Shown: in pieces, positions 9,536 through 18,249 of the stretch
How positions within the stretch are numbered: the stretch's first letter is position 1
Layout of the letters: every line of letters begins with the position of its first letter
IMG/VR virus record: IMGVR_UViG_3300025543_000147
Coordinates: 1 to 28,114 of that record
Direction: 5' to 3' (one strand)
Length of the DNA: 28,114 nucleotides
Origin: a virus
Translations under genes and position numbers: made by a program
Notes under the pieces: generated by a model
What the model was told of the DNA's origin: nothing
Databases searched by the model: none
The model's input: the letters and a program-made list of their open reading frames with translations, nothing else

Positions 9536-11217
9536 TCGGTGGAATTGACCAGCAGATACAACAGAAAGTAGATGCTTATCGAGGGAATCCTCAGCAGTTA
9601 ATGCAGAGATACCAGCAGAACCAAGAGCTTATCGACCTGCTTGCCCTGCAAAAATTGAAGTCTGAGAAAGATGCCGCTGCCCGTGAAATGCAAATGCAAA
9701 TGCAGACTACTCCACAGACTATAAAAGATCAGCGTGAAGCTGAATTGTTGGGTCGCACTAAAGACGAAATGGTTCAGCAGACTAGCGGCATTATGCAAGA
9801 ACGCGCTAAGCGCCAACAGCAGAACATGCAACGTACCGCTAATCAAGGGCTACCTCAACTACCCGCAGGTAACATGCAACAAATGGCAGGTGGCGGTATT
9901 GTTTCGTTCGCCGAAGGTGGTGCGGTAGAAGGTATTATTGATGACTTTGTTAGAAAAGGCGCGGACGCTAAAACTTTAATGGAAGTATTCGGGGATGACC
10001 CCAATGCTCGTAGATATATCGAACAAAAGTTAATGAACAACGAGATTCGAAAATCTGGACGAGTAAGTATGGGAAGGCGCCCTGCAGAAGGTATGTCTAT
10101 TCCTGATCGCGCCCCGACTATTGATACCGGTAACATAATGAGCTTGTTAGGTCCGAGAAAAACTAAACCTTACAAACCTTTAGAAGAAGCGGCAGCAAAA
10201 CGCTCTCCTATAGGACCTGATCCGTTCGGTGGTGTTGGTTTGTATGGTGGTGAACGCGCTCCTACTGCCGAAGGTAAAGGCGACGGTGCTGGTGGTTTTG
10301 GTGGGTTCGTCGATGGGGTCCGCGAAATACTACGCCAAATGCAAGAAAGCGCAGCTCAAACTCCGGGCGGTCCAGTAACTGAAGGCGCTACACTTAATAG
10401 AGAACTGCGTGGTAAAGAAGGTCCGGGCGGATTATACGAAGGGCAGACAGCTCCACAAACAGAAGTAAACCGACCTGATTCTATGACAGTTCCACAAATA
10501 GACCCACGCCAGCAACAAATGGACCTACGCCAGCAACAAATGGACCAGCTACAAGAGATCGACACTTCAGGTCTAGCTGGTCTAAAGAAAGAATCTCTGT
10601 CTCCTAGAGAATTATATGAGGCGAATAGGAGCGTATTGTCTAAAGAGCTATTACGACAACAAAGCCCAGAAGAATTGGAAAAAGAACGTCGGCGAGCTTT
10701 CTATTATGGTGGGCTACGTAATGGCGGTCGTGGCGGTTTTGGTGGTCGTGGTGCAGCTATGGCAGATGTAGAAGCCATGCAAAAAGCCAGAGAACTTCAA
10801 GGCATTGAAAAACTCATGGGTGTCGATAAAGAACTTATGACTATGGACCAAGAAGCTCAAAAAATGGAGCTTGAAAAAGAATCGACCAGACTGCTTGGTG
10901 AGATCAGACAAGGACAACTAACCGCCGCTCAAATGAACAGCATAGCCGGTGAGATAAGTTCTATGACTGAACAAGTAGAAGATGCGCTTGTAATGGATAA
11001 TACTTATAGGACGTTAGACGAACAGTATCAAGAAGCTGTAGAAGATGGCGATAAGGCTATGGCGGAAACGTTACTAAGACAACGTGAGCAATACAGACAG
11101 AGTAAGATCAAGTCTATGTATCCAAACTATGCGGACCTAGTAAAAACTCAGAAAGAACTTAACCAGAAAATGTTAGGTTCCGCCGGGTTTGGTAAAGTAG
11201 AGAGATTGTCTCAGTAA
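9532..11217 (+). CDS. Gln/Met-rich helical virion protein (561 aa)
   Basis: The start is fixed by an ATGA overlap with the previous gene. Residues 1-115 are a Gln/Met-rich helix; ~120-140 carry the Gly-Gly motif MAGGGIVSFAEGGAVEG; ~140-330 are Gly/Pro-rich and probably flexible; residue 311 begins EVNRPDSMT, identical to a peptide near the end of the preceding protein; residues ~324-337 are a double DxRQQQM repeat; ~360-561 are highly charged helices likely to form coiled coil, with a Gly/Arg tract (NGGRGGFGGRG) inside. The MAGGGIV/FAEGG signature is one I associate with internal virion proteins of marine phages. No enzymatic motif was found. It probably assembles with the 307-aa and 2315-aa products in the particle or the ejection channel; this is inferred from gene order. 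Confidence 0.65.
   Translation: MIGGIDQQIQQKVDAYRGNPQQLMQRYQQNQELIDLLALQKLKSEKDAAAREMQMQMQTTPQTIKDQREAELLGRTKDEMVQQTSGIMQERAKRQQQNMQRTANQGLPQLPAGNMQQMAGGGIVSFAEGGAVEGIIDDFVRKGADAKTLMEVFGDDPNARRYIEQKLMNNEIRKSGRVSMGRRPAEGMSIPDRAPTIDTGNIMSLLGPRKTKPYKPLEEAAAKRSPIGPDPFGGVGLYGGERAPTAEGKGDGAGGFGGFVDGVREILRQMQESAAQTPGGPVTEGATLNRELRGKEGPGGLYEGQTAPQTEVNRPDSMTVPQIDPRQQQMDLRQQQMDQLQEIDTSGLAGLKKESLSPRELYEANRSVLSKELLRQQSPEELEKERRRAFYYGGLRNGGRGGFGGRGAAMADVEAMQKARELQGIEKLMGVDKELMTMDQEAQKMELEKESTRLLGEIRQGQLTAAQMNSIAGEISSMTEQVEDALVMDNTYRTLDEQYQEAVEDGDKAMAETLLRQREQYRQSKIKSMYPNYADLVKTQKELNQKMLGSAGFGKVERLSQ
10501..10542 (+). repeat. 21-bp in-frame tandem duplication (DxRQQQM)
   Basis: Two adjacent 21-base units encode DPRQQQM and DLRQQQM and differ by only one base (cca versus cta). 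They are followed by a third, degraded GACCAG. This looks like a recent slippage or unequal-crossing duplication that lengthened a Gln-rich linker without shifting the frame. Confidence 0.9.
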
Positions 11218-11226
11218 GGAGTTAGC

Positions 11227-14200
11227 ATGGCGGTATATCAAGTAACTGGACCTGACGGCAATCTTTACCGGATCGAAGGTCCAGAAGGAGCCACTGACGC
11301 TGAAGTTATTGCTGCTGTAAGGTCTCAGATAGAAGCCGAAACAGCTTCTGCGTCAACAGCTTCTATGTCAATAGAAGACCAAGTTGCTAGAGACATAGAA
11401 CTACGACAGTTACTACGACGTGGGGACGCTGGATTTTTTGATAACATCCTATCTGGTCTCGGCGTAGGTGCAATAGCCCCACTAGAATCTGCCGCCCTTG
11501 GTGCCGCCACTCTACTAGACGAAGAACAAGAACTTGACGCTAGAGAAGCTATTAAAGGTGCCGCTGATTATGTAAGCCCCAGAGGAGGTGACCCAGAAGC
11601 TTTATCTTACGAGCTAGCTAGTGCTGTTGGTTCACTAGGCGCGTTCTTAGGCACTGCCCTACTAGGTCCGGCGGCTTTACCCGCTGCGCTTGCTTTGACT
11701 GCTGGTGCTGGTGCTGGTGAGGCTAGTGAGCGTGCTCGTGCCGCAGGTGTATCTGAAGAAGAACGTAACGAAGCGGCGTTTAAAGGTATGTTCGTAGGTG
11801 GGTTAGATATTCTACCTCTTGGTCGGCTTGCATCTAGGTTAGGCATTCCTGTCTTAACTGACATGATAAACAAGCTTGGACCTAGAACGGTAAACAACTT
11901 AAAAGACAGAGTAATAAACGCTCTTACTACCGGTGGGGTCGAAGCCGCGCAAGAAGCCACTGCCGCTACTTTACAGAACTTAATTGAGCAAGGGTATAAC
12001 CCAGATCAAACTTTGGTAGAGAGTGTTGGCGAAGAAGGTCTTATTGGCGGGTTTGCAGGTGCTTTGTTAGGTCTTTTCCTTCCCGGAAAAACAGGAGACG
12101 CCGCGGTAGACGACGCGAAAGACCAAGCCGAAGAGATACTAGCGCTACCCGCCCCACAACTAAAACTACCCGCACCCGAAACAACCGTGTCAGAAGAAGC
12201 ACCAACAGAAGTTTTGGGTTTGGGGTACGAACCTACACGCACTATTACAATGCCTGATGGCAGTACTCAAGAAGTACCCAGTGAATTTGTAGAGCGTGCC
12301 CGTATACAAGAGCAAGAAGCACGTACCGTAGAAGAAGCCGACCAACAACGTCGTCGCGCCGAAAGTGAACAGGGGCTAGCTGCCTTACAACGTGTAGCAA
12401 AAGAAGAAGCTCAAATACAAGAGCTAACACGTGAACGAGAATTACCAGAAGCTGAGCTAATGGCGTTGGAAGAACAACGTGCTCGTGGTAGGGCAGGTGA
12501 CGAACAGGTAGATATGTTCACGTTACAGCGTGAATTAGAAGCACTCCAAGCACGTCCAGAAGAAACTCGTGCAGAGCCTACAGAACAGCTAGAAATTCCT
12601 GAAGTTACTCGGTCAGAACGTGGGCAGGTTCAGAGAGAAATGTTTGGTCCTCGTGGTGGTGTGCAGAGACAACCTGCCGATACCAGACAGCCTGAACCAA
12701 AAGCAGGTCCTCAACAACAGGATATGGGTTTCGAGCAGCAGCAAGAACAAACAGAGATGCTAGGTCCAAGAGGTGGGATACTACGTAGACCGCGTGGACG
12801 CCCTGCTGAACCTAGAACCCCCGAAGTCGCCCCCGAAGTCGCCCCCGAAGTTGCTAAAGAGCAGTTGTCTCTATTTGGCCCAAAAGGTGCGCCTACTAAA
12901 GCGGCACGACAACCTACGCCACCTGCGCCACCTACAGAACCACCTGTGCCACCTGCGGAAACAAAACCTGCTGAAGCCCCGTCTACTACACCGAAAGCAG
13001 AACGTAGGTCGGTAACTGCTAAAGACCTAAGAGAGCTTAACATCCCTAAGATTAAACCTGTATACAAAGAAGTTATTGGTAAGGATCTAAACGATCCTGC
13101 GCAACGAGAACAGGTAATAACTGCTCTGGACAACTACGCAAAAACGAGTAGGATTAAAGCTAATACCAAGCAGAAGATACAAGACTTCATTGCAAAGGCA
13201 GACCAAGATGTTCAACCTGTCAAAACTAAGCCAGCAGCAGGTGGAAAAGGCGCTAAGCCTAGTGTACCAAGCGCACCTGCAAGAGGAGCCACTACACTAC
13301 AGCAACCTACCGAACGACCTGCAGGAACTGGACGAGCTGGACTGGGAGCTAGTAAGCCTGACACTGCAGCTGCTCCTGTACGAGCAGAATCTAAGCCAGC
13401 TCCATTAAAACCCGTTGAAACGAAAAAAGCGGAAGCACCTAAGCAGTTACCCAAAAAACGTAAGAAAGGCGAAGCTATCCCAGCCAGTGAAGTTGCGGAG
13501 CGTATAGCAGCGGAACGTGCAAACCAGAAACGCGTCGATAAAGCAACAGACGAACTTAAAGCTAAACGTCGTTACTTAGAAGAGCTAAAGGCTATCGAAG
13601 CCGAAAAAAATGCCGAGAAAAGAAAAGCAAACGAAGCCGCTGTTATGGAGCGTATTCGCCAAGATCTAAAGAAAGAAAAAGGTATAGACGCTAGTATCCA
13701 GCAAGTTCGTGCCGCCGTATATGTGCTGGTTAAACGTAAAAAATCTACGGGTACTACAGAACCAAGCACCACTTCAAAAACGTCTGAAAAGAAATTACCG
13801 CCATACGCTAAGTCACTTGGTCGTCCATTAGACACAACGATTCCAGACCAATTATCTACCGCAGACAAGTTTAAGATAAAGAACGCTTTACAAGAACAAC
13901 CTGCCGTACGCCCAAGAACCGAAGAACAAGCGGTAACTAAGGCATTGCATATCTATTTCGGACGGTTTAAGCGCCCTATGGATGGACTTTTTGCCGCAAT
14001 ATATGACATGCAACGTGCCGCAATAGAAGGAGAAGTTAGGTACCGATTCCCTGCAGAGACTAGTCAGGACATTAAAGATTTCTTTAACGGTATGAACGCC
14101 GAGAACGCTGCTCGTGTAGTTAAGTGGGCAGAAACAAATCTAAGCAACAAAGCGGTAGTAGACACAGTAACACAAAATATCGCGGCGGACATGCAAGCGC

Positions 14201-17200
14201 AAATGAAAGCGTTAGAGGAAGCCACAACAAAAGATATAGACCTTGTTGAAAAAACACGTGCGGAAGAACTGAAAGAAGCCCAAAAAATAGCACGTGGCGA
14301 AGAGCGTAAAGCCGAAAAAGAAGCGCAAGCTAGAGAAGAAGAAAAAATAAGTAAACGCCAGATCAAGATTCTTGATGAGTATGTGCCCACGTCTGAAAAC
14401 GTCGATGAGTTAGCCGCTGCCCTCAACGCGGTAGTTGACGCTACCAAGATAGTTAAGTCAGATGTAGATCCAGAAGTAAGTTACGTAAAAGACTCTGGGT
14501 TACGCACCAAAATAAAAAATGATGTAGCCGCGTTTATAGCAGCTGGTGGGCGGATAAAACAATACCTGTTGAGAAAGGCGGTGACTTCGTTCTACGTCCC
14601 TGCACACCCCAAAGTGCAAGAACTTTTAACTGCTGGAGATTTAAAAGGCGCATTGCAAACATTAGCAGCTACGTTTGGTAATAAAGATGTAGCACGCGTT
14701 GCTAAAATATTAGCCGACTATGTTGGTACTACGAAAGTCGTAGTAGAAAGCAATCTACGCAATGAAATGGGTGAGCCTGTTGCAGGTTTCTTTGACCCCG
14801 CGACTAACACAATCAAACTAGACAGCCGCCATGCGGGCAATGTGCACACAATATTGCACGAAACTACCCACGCAGTGACTTCGGCAACGCTAGCAAACAA
14901 GTCGCACCCACTGACCAAGCAGTTGCAGAAGCTGTACGAAGAAGTAAAAGAAGCCTTGCCTGATGAATATGGTTCGAAATCTCTAGACGAGTTTGTAGCG
15001 GAAGCATTTACTAACCCAGAATTCAGACAGCAGTTGGGTGGTATGCGGGTTGGTAATGAGAAAGTAACCACCCTGCAAAAATTCTTAACATCAGTCGGTA
15101 ACTTCTTACGAAGATTGCTTGGATTGCAGCCCGTAGAAGCTGAGAATATGCTTACAAAAGTAGATGGTCTGATAGAAGCGATCATCGCACCTTCTATGGG
15201 GTCCAGAAACTCAGGCAAGCTATATTTGGCTAGTGCAACAGGTACGGGCGGTAAAGTCGTAGATGACGCACAGAAAAACCCACCGAAAATAACTAAAGAA
15301 ACTATAGATAGCTTTCTAGAATTACTGAAATCAGCAGTGCCTCAGAAAGTAAAAGATGCCGCGCTGTCTCTACTACCAATCGACCAGTTGTCTGACATAG
15401 CGACTAAATACGTGCCCGCAGTCAAAAAGTTCAATGATCTCATCCAAGAAGAAGTTGGGCGACTCAATGAAGTACGTAACAAAATCGAATCCCCAATAAA
15501 ATCAATAGCTAAATGGGTGAACAGTAGTCCAAAAGATGTTCAAAAAGCGTTTAATGATCTGGTGCATTTAAGCACGTTATACCAAGTAGATCCTGAAAAG
15601 CCTCGGTCCGACTACGAAGGTAAAACAGACGCGAGTGGAAATGACAAAGCCAAAAGCTGGGATATAGTAAATAAGCTATGGGAAAAAGTAGAAGAAGATG
15701 GGCACACTCAATACAGAACTACTCGTAACATATACCGGTATACGTTCTCACTACTTAAAGATTCGATCAGTGCGAGACTCGATGCTGCTGGGGTAGACCC
15801 AAAAACTAAAAAGCGTGCGATGGACGAAATCCTCGCCAAGATGACTAAGAGTGCCATCGAACCATACTTTGCGCTGACTCGAAGCGGTGATTTCCGAGTG
15901 TCTTACAACGCAGTTGACCCTAATACTGGGAACTTTGAAACTTACGTATCGTTCTTTGAAAGTGACTTCGCTAGAACTCGTTTCTTACAACAGCTACGAC
16001 AAGAGCTATATAAAGAAAACAAAAGTGCGATAGATAAATTAGCACGTGAAAAGAAGATATCTGTACAGGACGCTACCAATAGCTTCCACTCGGTGAGTAA
16101 ATTCAACAAAATCGAGGATGGTGCTTTTGCTAACGCACCTCAAGCGTCGTTTATCGGCACCATTATAAAAACGCTCGAAGCTAACAACGTGTCTTCAGAA
16201 GCCAAAGCCGATATTATAGAGCTGATGCTGAACTCCATGCCGGAACGTTCTATAGCTCGTGCGCTACAATCTCGTAAAGAAGGCGGCGTTTTAGGATTCG
16301 ACAATGACGCAGTGAAAGCCCTGAAGTCAAAAAGCTTTTCTCTATCTAATCAGTTAGTGCGTATGGAGTACTCGTCTAAGCTAAGTAAAGTTGAGACTGA
16401 AATACGCGAGCAACTTAAAAAATCTAGCAACAACACAGATCCTGAGTTAGCTACTTATTTAGGTAACGAGGTATTGCGACGGATACCGTTTGCACGCCGC
16501 CCTGACCTACCAAATTGGGCTAGAAACCTACGACTTTTCGGATTTACCATGACGCTAGGACTCAACGTATCTTCAGCTACCGTTAACTTGTTCCAGTTAC
16601 CTATGGTTGTTATGCCTTATGTAGCTCCTATATATGGCGGGTTCGGTACAGTAACTGGGTCTATTGGTAAAGCAACTCGTTTGTTTGCTAATAGTGGGAC
16701 AAACCGTAAATTAGATGTTGTAAGCGATAAGCTCGTAAATGGAGAAGTTGTATTCGAAACCAAGACAGTAGAGGGTGGTGTAGCAGGGCGTTCTCTAGAC
16801 AACTACTTTGAAGTCAACAGTGATGGTTCTCTAAGAGTCAGAAACGATATGGGACTGACCGACGCCCAGAAACGTGAGGTGCAGGAACTAGCAGAGTTGG
16901 TAGAAGTAGCTGGAGATATGGCACAGCTTAACCGCTCAATTACATACGACTTGCTAGAGATGGACAAAACGTCAAGTCTAATTGATAAAATGGCCGCGGT
17001 GTCTGGGTTTGTATTCCACCACTCAGAAAGGCTTAATAGGCAAGTCACTTTAGCTACCATATACGACTTAGAAATCAAAAAGCGTAAAAAGGCTAAAGGT
17101 GAGTTGTCTAGGCAAGACCGTATAGAAGCCGCACGGGAAGCGGTGCGTATAACTGACTTAACTAACGGCGGAACCGCTGCTGCGGGAACTGCACGTATCG

Positions 17201-18174
17201 CGCAAAACGGTTTAGGTAGCGTCGTGATGTTATTTAAGCGGTACGGAATATCTATGTACTATCTGCTGACTAAGACGCTAAATGACGCTCTACGTGGTGC
17301 TAGCCCAGAAGCTAAAAAGCTAGCTAGACAACAGTTTGCGGGCATATTCGGCACCACTGCACTGCTTGCAGGGGCTAGGGGGTTACCTTTCTTCGGTGCC
17401 CTTGCGATGATTTACAATTTATTCGCTGACGACGATGAGGAACGTTTTGAAGAAGTAGTTGCGAAACACTTCGGAGAGCCTATAAACGGTGGGATGTTGA
17501 ACTACCTAACCGGTCTCGACATAGGTAGCAGGGTAGCACTATCGGACCTCATATTCCGAGCGCCTAGAATAGAAAAAGATCAGTCTGCGATCTGGACTAT
17601 GGCGGAGTCTTTAGGCGGTCCCGCACTAGGTTCAGCTATGGCTGTGGAATATGGGGTCAGGCTACTCGGTCAAGGAGAAATTCAACGTGGTGTTGAACAA
17701 GTATCCCCCGCCGCTATCCGTAACATGCTTAAAACATGGCGATACATAGATGATGACGGAGTGTTGACACGTCGAGGAGACCCTGTAATAGAAGACCTCA
17801 ATGGGTTTAACTTAGGTGCACAATTCTTTGGTTTTGCTCCTGCCGAATACACTCAGAAGATGGCTATAAACGCAACGCAGAAACGGAAGGATCGCAAGAT
17901 AACCACCGATAAAACTTCTCTCCTGCGTAAATACTATATAGCTATGCGTCAGGGTGATAGTAAAGAAGTGAACAAGATAATGCGTGACATGCTTGAGTTC
18001 AATCGCAAGAACCCACTCGTTGCTATAACTCCAAATACAATTAAACGATCTATGTCTCAGCACATGCGTACTACACAACGTATGTATAACGGGGTTCTGT
18101 TCAGCCCTAAACTTAGCGACTCGTTGATACAAGATGCTAATGAGTACGACTCTGACATATCTATATGGCAATAA
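11227..18174 (+). CDS. Giant multidomain virion protein (2315 aa) with HExxH metallopeptidase signature
   Basis: AAGGAG lies just upstream of the ATG. Visible layout: residues 1-30 a small domain (YQVTGPDGNLYRIEGPEG) typical of large phage virion proteins; ~126-160 and ~272-288 hydrophobic Ala/Gly helices that could insert in a membrane; ~300-740 a Pro/Gln/Glu-rich, probably disordered linker with QVDMF (427), QREMF (469), QTEML (508) and QLSLF (546); ~740-1190 charged helices; HETTH at 1211-1215 with a candidate third zinc ligand at E1259 (DEFVAEAF); ~1671-1700 a block (SMPERSIARALQSRKEGG) like polyvalent-protein domain LPD38; ~1768-1810 and 2039-2066 further hydrophobic segments. The conserved C-terminal region (FHHSERLNRQVTLA, VMLFKRYGISMYYLLTK) recurs in giant proteins of marine podovirus-like phages. 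An internal protein injected with DNA, like T7 gp16 in role but not in sequence, is the most likely function. The protease substrate is unknown. Confidence 0.7.
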   Translation: MAVYQVTGPDGNLYRIEGPEGATDAEVIAAVRSQIEAETASASTASMSIEDQVARDIELRQLLRRGDAGFFDNILSGLGVGAIAPLESAALGAATLLDEEQELDAREAIKGAADYVSPRGGDPEALSYELASAVGSLGAFLGTALLGPAALPAALALTAGAGAGEASERARAAGVSEEERNEAAFKGMFVGGLDILPLGRLASRLGIPVLTDMINKLGPRTVNNLKDRVINALTTGGVEAAQEATAATLQNLIEQGYNPDQTLVESVGEEGLIGGFAGALLGLFLPGKTGDAAVDDAKDQAEEILALPAPQLKLPAPETTVSEEAPTEVLGLGYEPTRTITMPDGSTQEVPSEFVERARIQEQEARTVEEADQQRRRAESEQGLAALQRVAKEEAQIQELTRERELPEAELMALEEQRARGRAGDEQVDMFTLQRELEALQARPEETRAEPTEQLEIPEVTRSERGQVQREMFGPRGGVQRQPADTRQPEPKAGPQQQDMGFEQQQEQTEMLGPRGGILRRPRGRPAEPRTPEVAPEVAPEVAKEQLSLFGPKGAPTKAARQPTPPAPPTEPPVPPAETKPAEAPSTTPKAERRSVTAKDLRELNIPKIKPVYKEVIGKDLNDPAQREQVITALDNYAKTSRIKANTKQKIQDFIAKADQDVQPVKTKPAAGGKGAKPSVPSAPARGATTLQQPTERPAGTGRAGLGASKPDTAAAPVRAESKPAPLKPVETKKAEAPKQLPKKRKKGEAIPASEVAERIAAERANQKRVDKATDELKAKRRYLEELKAIEAEKNAEKRKANEAAVMERIRQDLKKEKGIDASIQQVRAAVYVLVKRKKSTGTTEPSTTSKTSEKKLPPYAKSLGRPLDTTIPDQLSTADKFKIKNALQEQPAVRPRTEEQAVTKALHIYFGRFKRPMDGLFAAIYDMQRAAIEGEVRYRFPAETSQDIKDFFNGMNAENAARVVKWAETNLSNKAVVDTVTQNIAADMQAQMKALEEATTKDIDLVEKTRAEELKEAQKIARGEERKAEKEAQAREEEKISKRQIKILDEYVPTSENVDELAAALNAVVDATKIVKSDVDPEVSYVKDSGLRTKIKNDVAAFIAAGGRIKQYLLRKAVTSFYVPAHPKVQELLTAGDLKGALQTLAATFGNKDVARVAKILADYVGTTKVVVESNLRNEMGEPVAGFFDPATNTIKLDSRHAGNVHTILHETTHAVTSATLANKSHPLTKQLQKLYEEVKEALPDEYGSKSLDEFVAEAFTNPEFRQQLGGMRVGNEKVTTLQKFLTSVGNFLRRLLGLQPVEAENMLTKVDGLIEAIIAPSMGSRNSGKLYLASATGTGGKVVDDAQKNPPKITKETIDSFLELLKSAVPQKVKDAALSLLPIDQLSDIATKYVPAVKKFNDLIQEEVGRLNEVRNKIESPIKSIAKWVNSSPKDVQKAFNDLVHLSTLYQVDPEKPRSDYEGKTDASGNDKAKSWDIVNKLWEKVEEDGHTQYRTTRNIYRYTFSLLKDSISARLDAAGVDPKTKKRAMDEILAKMTKSAIEPYFALTRSGDFRVSYNAVDPNTGNFETYVSFFESDFARTRFLQQLRQELYKENKSAIDKLAREKKISVQDATNSFHSVSKFNKIEDGAFANAPQASFIGTIIKTLEANNVSSEAKADIIELMLNSMPERSIARALQSRKEGGVLGFDNDAVKALKSKSFSLSNQLVRMEYSSKLSKVETEIREQLKKSSNNTDPELATYLGNEVLRRIPFARRPDLPNWARNLRLFGFTMTLGLNVSSATVNLFQLPMVVMPYVAPIYGGFGTVTGSIGKATRLFANSGTNRKLDVVSDKLVNGEVVFETKTVEGGVAGRSLDNYFEVNSDGSLRVRNDMGLTDAQKREVQELAELVEVAGDMAQLNRSITYDLLEMDKTSSLIDKMAAVSGFVFHHSERLNRQVTLATIYDLEIKKRKKAKGELSRQDRIEAAREAVRITDLTNGGTAAAGTARIAQNGLGSVVMLFKRYGISMYYLLTKTLNDALRGASPEAKKLARQQFAGIFGTTALLAGARGLPFFGALAMIYNLFADDDEERFEEVVAKHFGEPINGGMLNYLTGLDIGSRVALSDLIFRAPRIEKDQSAIWTMAESLGGPALGSAMAVEYGVRLLGQGEIQRGVEQVSPAAIRNMLKTWRYIDDDGVLTRRGDPVIEDLNGFNLGAQFFGFAPAEYTQKMAINATQKRKDRKITTDKTSLLRKYYIAMRQGDSKEVNKIMRDMLEFNRKNPLVAITPNTIKRSMSQHMRTTQRMYNGVLFSPKLSDSLIQDANEYDSDISIWQ
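12820..12855 (+). repeat. 12-bp tandem repeat, three PEVA units
   Basis: Three consecutive 12-base units each encode Pro-Glu-Val-Ala inside the disordered linker of the 2315-aa protein. The first two units are identical and the third carries two silent changes (gtt gct for gtc gcc). They sit between the third and fourth clamp-binding-like peptides and change the spacing between them by whole codons. Confidence 0.85.
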
Positions 18175-18196
18175 AAAAGCCCTAGCAAGCTAGGGC
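18173..18196 (-). terminator. Intrinsic terminator of the leftward replication operon
   Basis: A perfect 7-bp stem (GCCCTAG / CTAGGGC) with loop CAAG lies at 18179-18196. Read on the minus strand it is followed directly by six T residues (A-run 18173-18178), the classic rho-independent layout. The T-run overlaps the TAA stop of the + strand giant gene. On the + strand no T-run follows the hairpin, so it should mainly stop leftward transcription from running antisense into the virion module. Confidence 0.85.
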
Positions 18197-18209
18197 AAGG
18201 GAGAACGAC

Positions 18210-18231
18210 AAAAGATTGCGGGGGAGCAATC
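18210..18231 (-). terminator. Second, upstream hairpin of a tandem terminator
   Basis: A perfect 6-bp stem (GATTGC / GCAATC) with a six-base loop at 18214-18231 is followed on the minus strand by four T residues. It lies between the stop of the 73-aa gene and the stronger terminator at 18173-18196. It could be a weak first terminator or an RNA 3'-end protecting hairpin. The stem is AT-rich, so termination strength is uncertain. Confidence 0.5.
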
Positions 18232-18249
18232 AGTGTCGCGGACAGGATA

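Noticed and set aside
12711-13133. 140-aa reading frame on the minus strand inside the 2315-aa gene
   Set aside because: It is antisense to a low-complexity Pro/Gln/Ala-rich region, has no family motif, and no promoter was seen for it. Its composition mirrors the sense strand.
14718-15218. 166-aa reading frame on the minus strand over the HExxH region
   Set aside because: It is a shadow of a conserved coding region with Ser/Cys/Phe-rich antisense composition and no domain signature.
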